A stretch of DNA of 29,386 nucleotides, from the IMG/VR virus record IMGVR_UViG_3300021389_000106, positions 1-29,386 of that record; one strand, given 5' to 3'. The position numbers and the translations under genes are program-made. A model generated the notes under the pieces. It worked only from the letters and a program-made list of their open reading frames with translations. It did not search any database and was not told the origin of the DNA. Origin of the DNA: a virus. Shown here piece after piece: positions 1-5,217 of the stretch (positions are counted from its first letter, which is position 1; every line of letters begins with the position of its first letter).

Positions 1-1292
1 AAATTTCAAAACTTTTCTACGAACGTTTCATTAAGAATGAGCAGATTAGCTTATTCTCACCGCATGACGTACCAGGTCTCTATGATGCTTTTGGTACTGA
101 TGCATTTGACGCTCGCTATGTGGACTATGAATCAGATCAGTCTATTCCAAGAAAGACTATCGGGGCACAAGAACTTATCCTAGATATTCTAAAGGAGAGA
201 GCAGAGACTGGTCGGTTATATCTTATGAATATCGACCATTGTAATGCACATTCTTCCTTTAAGGACAAAGTTTACATGAGTAATCTTTGCCAGGAGATCA
301 CTCTCCCAACAAAACCACTTCAGCATATCGATGACCCTAATGGTGAGATTGCTTTGTGTATTTTATCTGCTGTTAATGTAGGTAAAGTATCAAAGAAAGA
401 TGAACTGGAAGAAATTTGTGATCTTGCTGTTCGTGGTCTGGAGGAACTGGTAGATTATCAGGAGTATCCAGTAGAAGCAGCAGAATTGAGCACTAAGAAT
501 CGTAGATCTCTTGGTATTGGTTATATCGGACTAGCACATTACCTAGCAAAAAATGGAGAACATTATGACGACCCAACCGCATGGAAACTCGTCCATGACT
601 TGTCTGAATCTTTCCAATATTACTTGCTTAAGTCAAGTAATGCCATCGCTCAAGAGAAGGGCAAGTGTGGATATTTTGATAGAACCAAGTATGCAGACGG
701 TATCCTCCCAATCGACACTTACAAGCGTGATATCGATGAGTTCTGTGGAACGGAATTGAATCATGATTGGGATTCTCTTCGGGCATCTATCGCTGAGTTT
801 GGATTACGACACAGCACACTGTCCGCACAAATGCCATCGGAAAGCAGTTCCGTTGTGTCAAACGCAACAAATGGAATTGAACCACCTAGAGGATATTTGT
901 CCACTAAAAAGTCCAAGAAAGGACCACTCAAACAGATCGTTCCTCAGTATGGTAGTCTCAAGAATAACTACACTCTTCTATGGGATATGAAAGACAACGA
1001 TGGATATATTAAAATCGTTGCCGCTATGCAAAAGTTTTTTGATCAGGCAATTTCTGGAAACTGGAGTTATAATCCAGAGAACTATGAGAACAATGAAGTT
1101 CCAGTATCTGTTATGGCAGGTGATTTCCTGAAAACATACAAGTATGGATGGAAAACTTCTTATTATCAAAACACATACGATAATAAAGATGATCAACAAG
1201 AACTAACAGAGGAAAAAAAAGAATCCATTGAAGATTTACTATCCCAAATTCTAGAAACCGAGGAGGACGCCTGTGACAGTTGCAAAATTTAG
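1..1292 (+). CDS. nrdA: Ribonucleoside-diphosphate reductase alpha subunit, class I (5'-truncated by window edge)
   Basis: Reduces ribonucleoside diphosphates to deoxy forms for phage DNA synthesis, as a complex with NrdB. The frame is already open at base 3 (ISKLFYERF...), so about 429 C-terminal residues of a protein normally near 750-780 residues are present. Visible landmarks: 'NLCQEI' with the thiyl-radical cysteine (C439 in the E. coli enzyme), 'ALCILSA' with the redox cysteine matching C462, 'SYYQNT' with the tyrosine pair of the radical-transfer path (Y730/Y731), and a C-terminal 'CDSCKI' with the thioredoxin/glutaredoxin-reduced CxxC pair. All key catalytic residues in this part are intact. 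The gene overlaps the proposed GTG start of nrdB by 20 bases, so the two are translationally coupled. Family and function are secure. Confidence 0.97.
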   Translation, partial: ISKLFYERFIKNEQISLFSPHDVPGLYDAFGTDAFDARYVDYESDQSIPRKTIGAQELILDILKERAETGRLYLMNIDHCNAHSSFKDKVYMSNLCQEITLPTKPLQHIDDPNGEIALCILSAVNVGKVSKKDELEEICDLAVRGLEELVDYQEYPVEAAELSTKNRRSLGIGYIGLAHYLAKNGEHYDDPTAWKLVHDLSESFQYYLLKSSNAIAQEKGKCGYFDRTKYADGILPIDTYKRDIDEFCGTELNHDWDSLRASIAEFGLRHSTLSAQMPSESSSVVSNATNGIEPPRGYLSTKKSKKGPLKQIVPQYGSLKNNYTLLWDMKDNDGYIKIVAAMQKFFDQAISGNWSYNPENYENNEVPVSVMAGDFLKTYKYGWKTSYYQNTYDNKDDQQELTEEKKESIEDLLSQILETEEDACDSCKI

Positions 1293-2457
1293 GACAAACA
1301 ATCAAATGCGTAGTCAAGTAGATGGTATGACGGTATTCAATACAAGTATCGTTGACAGCACCAAGCAAAAGATGTTCTTTGGACCTCCTCTTGGGGTTCA
1401 GAGATATGATAAGTTTAAGTATCCTGTGTTTGATAAACTTACACAGCAACAATTAGGTTATTTTTGGCGTCCTGAAGAGGTATCTCTACAGAAAGATCGC
1501 GCTGACTATCAAGTTTTAAATGATGCACAAAAACACATCTTCACATCGAACCTCAAATATCAGATCCTCCTGGATTCTGTACAAGGTCGTGGTCCTGGCA
1601 TGGCTTTCATGCCTTATTGCAGCTTACCCGAGCTTGAGGGTGCTATGAACATCTGGCAGACCATGGAGATGATCCATAGTCGCTCTTATACTCACATTAT
1701 TAAGAATGTATATGCTGATCCTTCTGATGTCTTTGATAAAATCTTAGATGATGACAGGATTCTTGCGAGAGCACAGTCAGTTACTAGTGCTTATGATGAG
1801 TTTCTACAGGCAGCACAGGAATGGGGTGCTGGTAATCAATGGGAACATGCTTTAGATGAAGTTCCAACAGCACAGATAGAACTTCGTGAACTTAAGCGTA
1901 AATTGTATCGTGCTGTGGTTAATGTCTATATTCTAGAAGGCATTCGTTTCTACGTATCATTTGCTTGTTCGTTTGCTTTTGGTGAACTTAAACTTCTCGA
2001 AGGATCTGCTAAGATTATTGGTCTCATTGCTAGAGATGAGAGTCAACACATGACTATCACCAAGAACATTATCAAAAAATGGTTGGAAGGTGATGATCCT
2101 GAGATGGTTGAGATTGCTAAGGAAGAGGAAGAGAATGTCTATCAGATGTTCCGTGAGTGTGTAGAAGAAGAGAAGTCTTGGGCAGAGTATTTGTTTAAAG
2201 ATGGTTCTCTCATTGGTCTTAACGATAAACTTCTTGCTAAGTATGTTGAGTGGACTGCTAATCGTCGTCTAAAGTCCATTGGATTGAAGGCAATTTTTGA
2301 TACTCCTATCACAAATAACCCTCTACCATGGACCGAGCACTGGTTATCTTCTAAAGGTATGCAAGTTGCTCCTCAGGAAACAGAAGTAGAATCATATCTA
2401 ATTGGGAGTATTAAACAAGATGTTGAAAAAGATACGTTCGCTGGTTTTCAGTTGTGA
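1273..2457 (+). CDS. nrdB: Ribonucleoside-diphosphate reductase beta subunit (R2)
   Basis: Supplies the diiron-tyrosyl radical to NrdA. The iron ligands and radical tyrosine can be placed by alignment with E. coli NrdB from memory: Asp in 'LLDSVQG', Glu/His/Tyr in 'MEMIHSRSY' (E115, H118, Y122 equivalents), Glu in 'YILEGIRFY' and the E/H pair in 'ARDESQHM'. The C-terminus 'FAGFQL' is the tail that docks on NrdA. This is a canonical tyrosine-radical R2 and not a radical-less variant. The GTG start at 1273 follows GAGGAGG by 6 bases and lies inside the end of nrdA. An in-frame ATG at 1327 (MTVFNTSIVD) aligns better with the N-termini of T4 and E. coli NrdB but has a poor ribosome site, so the start is uncertain by 18 residues. 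Confidence 0.96.
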   Translation: MTVAKFRTNNQMRSQVDGMTVFNTSIVDSTKQKMFFGPPLGVQRYDKFKYPVFDKLTQQQLGYFWRPEEVSLQKDRADYQVLNDAQKHIFTSNLKYQILLDSVQGRGPGMAFMPYCSLPELEGAMNIWQTMEMIHSRSYTHIIKNVYADPSDVFDKILDDDRILARAQSVTSAYDEFLQAAQEWGAGNQWEHALDEVPTAQIELRELKRKLYRAVVNVYILEGIRFYVSFACSFAFGELKLLEGSAKIIGLIARDESQHMTITKNIIKKWLEGDDPEMVEIAKEEEENVYQMFRECVEEEKSWAEYLFKDGSLIGLNDKLLAKYVEWTANRRLKSIGLKAIFDTPITNNPLPWTEHWLSSKGMQVAPQETEVESYLIGSIKQDVEKDTFAGFQL

Positions 2458-2615
2458 TAAGATATTCTTTACCTGGTTGGAGGGAAGACCTTCTACAGAC
2501 AAACCTACCCAGTCAGGAGGAGAGAGATCTCCTCTCAAGGGGTCCGTCAAGTCTAGCAAAAGCATTTCAACTACAGGCAATAAAATACAAATACGTGACC
2601 CATGGGACTGAATAA
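2454..2615 (+). CDS. Small 53-residue protein coupled to nrdB, unknown function
   Basis: A GTG codon overlaps the nrdB stop in a GTGA arrangement, and the frame stays open to TAA. The product (VIRYSLPGWREDLLQTNL...KYVTHGTE) is leucine-rich and soluble-looking, with balanced composition. Two competing frames over the same bases give low-complexity Ser/Lys/Gly-rich products and look like shadows. No family is recognised. The overlap suggests expression by re-initiation after nrdB. The middle of the gene also encodes a strong GNRA-capped hairpin (listed separately), so the stretch might instead be a structured 3' region of the nrd message. That is why confidence is moderate. Confidence 0.45.
   Translation: MIRYSLPGWREDLLQTNLPSQEERDLLSRGPSSLAKAFQLQAIKYKYVTHGTE
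2516..2535 (+). other. GNRA-capped RNA hairpin downstream of nrdB
   Basis: GAGGAGA and TCTCCTC form a perfect 7-bp stem closed by the stable tetraloop GAGA, with one flanking G-T pair. No T-run follows, so it is not a standard intrinsic terminator. It could protect the 3' end of the nrd message or mask the purine-rich segment that resembles a ribosome site. Function is inference. Confidence 0.45.
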
Positions 2616-2632
2616 ATAATGGAGGTTATATC

Positions 2633-2772
2633 ATGAGTATGTGGCAGAAAATAAAGAGTATCCGAATCCCTGGATGTATCGTGGGAGCGTCTTTGACGGG
2701 TCTCTTATTGGGGACAACTATGGTTTTGTTTACAAGATTACCAATAAGACCACCGGTAGAAAATATACCTGA
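2633..2772 (+). pseudogene. Decayed GIY-YIG homing endonuclease N-terminus
   Basis: The frame of base 2641 reads VAENKEYPNPWMYRG...IGDNYGFVYKITNKTTGRKYT-stop. This is the N-terminus of a phage GIY-YIG endonuclease: a 'PWMYRG' lead, 'IGDNYGFVY' as the GIY element, and 'GRKY' just where 'KYIGKK' should continue. The frame stops there, so the catalytic domain is gone. A strong ribosome site (GGAGG) precedes the ATG at 2633, but that ATG is in another frame, so a one-base deletion right after the start is likely. The 60-residue product from that ATG (2633-2815) has a hydrophobic stretch but is most simply an out-of-frame by-product. An intact GIY-YIG gene faces it from the opposite strand 23 bases downstream. 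Confidence 0.7.
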
Positions 2773-2794
2773 TAATTCAAGAACTATGATAAAA

Positions 2795-3499
2795 TTAATT
2801 AACAATAAAGATTAGACCTTCTTTTAAATGATTTTTGTATTTTTGAAATCCTATCTTTTTTTCTTTAATATATGAAGTGACACTTTCCCATATATTTTTT
2901 CCATCACTCACTTTTACATTCCTTGATGTAGTGAGTGTTTTTTTATGCTCTTTTGTAAGTTTTTTACCGTACATAGGATTTCCTTCACCAGAATACATTT
3001 TACTAAACTTCTCACGAACTTCTGGCTTATACATTGGATTGTATGATTTATCTTTCATTTTTTCACTTCTCATATCGCAGAACTTATCGTTTCTCATAAC
3101 TACTTCGTAAATTCCTGTTCTTTCACTCACAAAAAATCTTCCTTCAATATTTGTATTATAATAATTATCTGTCATTAGAACATCTCTTTTAAATTGTTCC
3201 ATAGTTTCATAGTAAGACATTGATTTTTTATGAGGACATAGGTAGAGTATTTCTCTCAAAAATTTATCTTCACCAAGAAGTTTTATATCTTCATTTAATG
3301 GATCACAAGAACCGAAATATTTTTTCCAATCACTCTCTTTTGTTTTTCTTCTACCAGTCTTTTTATCTTTTCTTCTTGTCCAAAAAGATTTTTTACCAAC
3401 ATATTTTCTATTATTCGTCAAATTTGTTATTAAATAAACAAATCCTTCTATACCTTTGGGTGCTTCAGTAAAGTCTTCTTCGTTATATCTCCAAGACAT
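2795..3499 (-). CDS. GIY-YIG homing endonuclease with NUMOD3-type DNA-binding repeats
   Basis: A free-standing mobile nuclease that would cut related phage genomes to copy itself. The GIY element is 'GFVYLITN' and the YIG element 'RKYVGKK'. Next comes 'FWTRR' with the usual catalytic-side arginines, and 'YYETMEQF' with the metal-binding glutamate. Behind it are two NUMOD3-like segments ('YNPMYKPEVREKF' and 'GEGNPMYGKKLTKEHKK') and a helical, basic C-terminus. An upstream in-frame ATG at 3517 would add six residues (MVESIF). A TATAAATA late promoter puts the transcript start at about base 3517, so that ATG would have no leader. The second ATG (MSWRYNEEDF) is preferred. Neither start has a good ribosome site. 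The gene is very AT-rich and opposite in direction to its neighbours, as expected of a recent mobile insertion. Confidence 0.9.
   Translation of the reverse strand: MSWRYNEEDFTEAPKGIEGFVYLITNLTNNRKYVGKKSFWTRRKDKKTGRRKTKESDWKKYFGSCDPLNEDIKLLGEDKFLREILYLCPHKKSMSYYETMEQFKRDVLMTDNYYNTNIEGRFFVSERTGIYEVVMRNDKFCDMRSEKMKDKSYNPMYKPEVREKFSKMYSGEGNPMYGKKLTKEHKKTLTTSRNVKVSDGKNIWESVTSYIKEKKIGFQKYKNHLKEGLIFIVN
2905..2944 (+). terminator. Intrinsic terminator for + strand transcription, inside the GIY-YIG gene
   Basis: CACTCAC (2905-2911) pairs perfectly with GTGAGTG (2931-2937). An inner ACAT/ATGT extension sits across a small bulge, and seven T follow at once (2938-2944). It is oriented to stop + strand transcription from nrdA-nrdB while lying in the 3' part of a - strand gene, where it encodes 'TLTTSRNVKVSDG'. 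Confidence 0.6.
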
Positions 3500-3522
3500 A
3501 AAAATACTTTCTACCATAAAAC

Positions 3523-3530
3523 TATTTATA
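3523..3530 (-). promoter_or_regulatory. T4-type late promoter for the GIY-YIG gene
   Basis: On the - strand the sequence is exactly TATAAATA, the T4-family late promoter consensus, read by sigma gp55 with the gp45 clamp. With the usual spacing the transcript starts near base 3517. Confidence 0.7.
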
Positions 3531-3537
3531 CTGATAG

Positions 3538-3546
3538 TGCTATACT
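3538..3546 (+). promoter_or_regulatory. Possible extended -10 promoter upstream of the 84-residue gene
   Basis: TGcTATACT matches an extended -10 element. No -35 box is recognisable at 17 bases. It lies 59 bases before the next gene and back to back with the late promoter of the endonuclease. The string resembles the -10 region of the tRNA promoter (ATAGTG-TATACT). Confidence 0.35.
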
Positions 3547-3604
3547 GCGTTCATATATAACTGTAATGTTATGGAAATTTTGGAAAAGACTCTGCAGGTG
3601 ACCC

Positions 3605-3859
3605 ATGAGTGGGCAGTTGACAGAATGCACATCCTCCCCTTCCTCAGAACCTGAACAAGTAAAATTAGAACCTGTAGAAGAAACTGTTATTATAGAGGAA
3701 GAGACCTGCCAGCTCTTCGTTCACGGTGTTCTGACGGAGGCACTTGACAACGGGACGCCTGTCTACTATAATAGCAACATCCTCGGAAGGTACTACCGTA
3801 AAGACTATTTTGATTATGATGAAACGAATTCTAGCATTGACAGCACTGACATTGACTAG
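3605..3859 (+). CDS. Small acidic protein of unknown function (84 residues)
   Basis: Not recognised. The product (MSGQLTECTSSPSSEPEQV...DSTDID) is strongly acidic, with a Glu-rich middle (EETVIIEEETCQLFVHG) and an Asp/Ser-rich tail, and has no membrane segment. An AGGTG lies just upstream of the ATG. The gene hosts a full-consensus sigma70 promoter in its second half and overlaps the start of the lysozyme-like gene by about 44 bases in another frame. A role beside the lysis gene is possible, but only position suggests it. Confidence 0.7.
   Translation: MSGQLTECTSSPSSEPEQVKLEPVEETVIIEEETCQLFVHGVLTEALDNGTPVYYNSNILGRYYRKDYFDYDETNSSIDSTDID
3744..3772 (+). promoter_or_regulatory. Full-consensus sigma70 promoter for the lysozyme-like gene
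   Basis: TTGACA (3744-3749), a 17-base spacer and TATAAT (3767-3772) match both hexamers perfectly. Transcription would start near 3779, leaving a leader of about 37 bases. The promoter lies inside the preceding coding sequence. Confidence 0.75.
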
Positions 3860-4400
3860 CTCTGCTTGTGCTTCCCCTTCTATTACTGAGATTGATTCTC
3901 CACCACCTGTAGTAGAAACTCCTGCAATCGAGTATAAACTCACATGGAAATGTGTGGACTGTACTCCAGCGGAGCAGTATGTGCTTGAAGAACTTCAGAA
4001 GATGACAAAGATCTCTGATCGTAATGCCCTTGCTGCGATTATGGGTAACATCAAGCAAGAGAGTAAGTTCATCCCCAACATTTGTGAAGGTGGTGCTCGT
4101 GTCTCCTATACTGAATGTAAGGTTGGTGGGTATGGTTTGATCCAGTGGACTAGTATTGGACGCTACAAAGGTCTTGGAAACTTCTGTGCTAAATACGTGT
4201 GCGATCCCAGTAGTCTGGAGGGTCAGACTCGCTGGATGATTAACGAACCTATCTTTCAACGTGTTCTTCCACAATTTGAAGGCGGTGGACAGACTGTATC
4301 TTATTACATGAAACCTGCTTACTACTGGTTGGGATGGGGCATCAAAGGCAACCGTGAAATCTATGCATGGGACTATAGAGAGAAATTTAATTTCTCTTGA
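3816..4400 (+). CDS. Secreted phage tail-lysozyme-like peptidoglycan hydrolase
   Basis: Probable murein hydrolase for lysis or entry. The N-terminus 'MMKRILALTALTLTSSACAS' is a signal peptide with a cysteine that could serve either lipoprotein or signal peptidase I processing. After a proline-rich linker ('DSPPPVVETPA') comes a domain like the Phage_lysozyme2 (tail lysozyme) family: 'AAIMGNIKQESKFIPN' carries the likely catalytic Glu, followed by 'GGYGLIQWTSIGRYKGLGNF', typical of the family. The domain covers about residues 55-180. An open frame reaches back to 3744, but the consensus promoter there starts the transcript at about 3779, so the start is 3816 (or the adjacent ATG at 3819). Function rests on motif recognition, not on a search. 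Confidence 0.75.
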   Translation: MMKRILALTALTLTSSACASPSITEIDSPPPVVETPAIEYKLTWKCVDCTPAEQYVLEELQKMTKISDRNALAAIMGNIKQESKFIPNICEGGARVSYTECKVGGYGLIQWTSIGRYKGLGNFCAKYVCDPSSLEGQTRWMINEPIFQRVLPQFEGGGQTVSYYMKPAYYWLGWGIKGNREIYAWDYREKFNFS

Positions 4401-4425
4401 CAAATAAAATTGGATAGTGTATACT
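4397..4425 (+). promoter_or_regulatory. Sigma70 promoter of the tRNA cluster
   Basis: TTGACA (4397-4402), an exact 17-base spacer and TATACT (4420-4425). The predicted start is about 4432, directly before the first tRNA-like sequence. The -35 box overlaps the stop codon of the lysozyme-like gene. Confidence 0.8.
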
Positions 4426-4430
4426 ATCCA
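4411..4430. promoter_or_regulatory. Palindrome over the -10 box of the tRNA promoter
   Basis: TGGATAGT and ACTATCCA are perfect 8-base arms around GTAT, centred on the -10 hexamer. This is an operator-like position for a repressor. It lies upstream of the expected transcript start, so a DNA role is likelier than an RNA one. No binding protein is identified. Confidence 0.4.
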
Positions 4431-4433
4431 TAT

Positions 4434-4471
4434 GCCCCGTTAGCTCAGGAGACAGAGCAACTGCCTTCTTA
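4434..4471 (+). pseudogene. 5' half of a tRNA-Arg(UCU), broken in the anticodon loop
   Basis: Reads as tRNA positions 1-38: acceptor strand GCCCCGT, TA, D-stem GCTC/GAGC with an 8-base loop, A26, anticodon-stem strand ACTGC, and loop CTTCTTA with UCU in place. The following GAACA cannot pair with ACTGC, and no T-arm follows. The matching 3' acceptor strand, ACGGGGC, appears about 770 bases downstream on the tRNA-Val-like gene (5210-5216). Confidence 0.65.
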
Positions 4472-4569
4472 GAACAACCGTTTGGGCTCATAGTTAAGAG
4501 GATATAACCTTCGCCTTCTAAGCGAATGTCCCTGGTTCGATTCCAGGTGAGCCTGTTGGTTGTTCTAAG
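4468..4569 (+). repeat. 12-bp inverted repeat enclosing tRNA-Arg
   Basis: CTTAGAACAACC (4468-4479) and GGTTGTTCTAAG (4558-4569) are exact reverse complements on either side of the tRNA-Arg(UCU) gene. In the transcript they would clamp the tRNA in a closed stem. Farther out, CCCGT (4436-4440) could pair with ACGGG (4576-4580). Confidence 0.75.
4484..4555 (+). tRNA. tRNA-Arg (UCU anticodon)
   Basis: Complete cloverleaf: acceptor GGGCTCA/TGAGCCT (one G-T pair), D-stem GTTA/TAAC, anticodon stem TTCGC/GCGAA with loop CTTCTAA, and T-arm CCTGG-TTCGATT-CCAGG. CCA is not encoded. It reads AGA, a codon frequent in AT-rich phage genes. It sits inside a 12-bp inverted repeat and follows the half-gene of another tRNA-Arg(UCU). 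Confidence 0.93.
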
Positions 4570-4594
4570 TAACATACGGGTAAGTTGTTACTCT

Positions 4595-4602
4595 TATAAA
4601 TA
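4595..4602 (+). promoter_or_regulatory. T4-type late promoter for the PD-(D/E)XK endonuclease
   Basis: Exact TATAAATA. The expected start is near 4608, which leaves a 16-base leader before the ATG at 4624. Confidence 0.75.
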
Positions 4603-4623
4603 ATAAGAGATAACATAACTTGT

Positions 4624-5106
4624 ATGAAAGAACACCATACTAAAAACAAAGGAGATCTTGGAGTTCTAAAAGCACAACTTGATCTATATGAGAAAGGATA
4701 TCTAATTCTTACTCCTCACACAGAACACTCTCCTTTTGACCTTGTTGCCTATAAAGATAGAAACTTTTTAAGAGTCCAAGTCAAGTATAGAGCATCAAGA
4801 AATGGTAAAATAGCAGTCCCTTTTATGACTTGCTGGACAGATAGAAATGGAACTCATACTCAAGATTATGATAAAAATGAAATTGATGTGATGTGTGTCT
4901 ACTGTCCAGACACAGATAAATGTTACTACATAGATCCAAATGATTGTAGTAAAACATTTGTCCTAAGATTAGTTCCATCCAAAAATAACCAAAAAACTGG
5001 TGTAAATTTGGCTGAAGATTATCTTAGTATTCCCGATAAGCGGTTATCCGTTGGTTCGAATCCAACATCTTCCGTTTCTCGGAGTATCATGGGGCGTGAT
5101 ACTTAA
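4624..5106 (+). CDS. PD-(D/E)XK homing-type endonuclease, C-terminus running into a tRNA 3' half
   Basis: Resembles the cyanobacterial I-Ssp6803I family (PDDEXK_5), small nucleases that target tRNA genes at the anticodon loop. Visible: 'KGDLGVLKAQLDLYEKGY' at residues 9-26, then 'SPFDLVAY' with the metal-binding Asp at residue 39, and 'LRVQVKY' with Gln52 and Lys54, the QxK version of the active site. The acidic residue usually found after 'GDxG' appears to be Val14, so activity is not assured. The family-like part ends near 'NLAEDYLSIP' (about residue 138). The last 23 residues contain 'SVGSNPTSS', which is simply a translated tRNA T-arm. The nuclease gene has thus lost its own end or been fused to a tRNA. 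It has its own late promoter inside the tRNA cluster. Confidence 0.8.
   Translation: MKEHHTKNKGDLGVLKAQLDLYEKGYLILTPHTEHSPFDLVAYKDRNFLRVQVKYRASRNGKIAVPFMTCWTDRNGTHTQDYDKNEIDVMCVYCPDTDKCYYIDPNDCSKTFVLRLVPSKNNQKTGVNLAEDYLSIPDKRLSVGSNPTSSVSRSIMGRDT
5035..5074 (+). pseudogene. 3' half of a tRNA, possibly tRNA-Ile(GAU)
   Basis: From an anticodon-loop-like GATAA through GCGGT, T-arm GTTGG-TTCGAAT-CCAAC and acceptor strand ATCTTCC. No D-arm or 5' anticodon strand precedes it. A GAAGAT upstream (5014-5019) pairs with six of the seven acceptor bases but leaves only 30 bases for the D and anticodon arms, too few for a tRNA. The segment is also read as the C-terminus of the endonuclease gene. The Ile identity is a guess from GAU. 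Confidence 0.55.
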
Positions 5107-5142
5107 TAGAGACCACCCCGAAAGTTGGTTATCGTCCGAGAA
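5076..5142 (+). ncRNA. Structured RNA segment with possible kissing loops
   Basis: TTCTCGGA (5076-5083) and TCCGAGAA (5135-5142) close an 8-bp stem. Inside are hairpin GTATCA-TGGGGCG-TGATAC (5084-5102) and hairpin GACCA-CCCCGAAAGT-TGGTT (5111-5130). The loops carry GGGG and CCCC, so they could kiss. It does not fold as a tRNA. It overlaps the last codons of the endonuclease frame. Phage T4 also has non-tRNA stable RNAs in its tRNA cluster, but no specific family is recognised here. Confidence 0.4.
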
Positions 5143-5145
5143 TCT

Positions 5146-5217
5146 GGCAGTGTAGTTCAGTGGTAGAGCAGCACCTTTACACGGTGAATGTCGGGGGTGC
5201 GAATCCTCCACGGGGCG
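5146..5217 (+). tRNA. tRNA-Val(UAC)-like gene with mismatched acceptor (chimera or pseudogene)
   Basis: D-arm GTTC-AGTGGTA-GAGC, anticodon arm CACC-TTTACAC-GGTG (UAC) and T-arm GGGGG-TGCGAAT-CCTCC are present, with one G-T pair and a changed T-loop (TGC for TTC). The acceptor strands GGCAGTG and ACGGGGC do not pair: only 2 of 7 match. ACGGGGC is instead perfectly complementary to GCCCCGT of the half-gene at 4434. The gene looks like a tRNA-Val 5' part joined to another tRNA's 3' part. A second, normal tRNA-Val(UAC) lies downstream, so loss of this one would be tolerated. Confidence 0.6.

Noticed and set aside
2633-2815. 60-residue membrane protein with a good ribosome site
   Set aside because: A different frame over the same bases reads as a clear GIY-YIG N-terminus, so the hydrophobic stretch is more likely an out-of-frame by-product.
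3566-3654. Mini-ORFs (11 and 27 codons) upstream of the 84-residue gene
   Set aside because: Very short, in competing frames, without clear ribosome sites.
5013-5074. Complete D-armless tRNA from TGAAGAT to ATCTTCC
   Set aside because: Only six acceptor pairs and 30 bases for both D and anticodon arms. The upstream strand is also family-like coding sequence of the nuclease.
4434-5217. Group I intron with nuclease ORF interrupting a tRNA
   Set aside because: Exon break site, intron size and nuclease type fit, but I could not find the conserved P7/guanosine-site motifs (like GTTCAGAGACTA and AAGATATAGTC), and complete tRNA modules lie inside the supposed intron.
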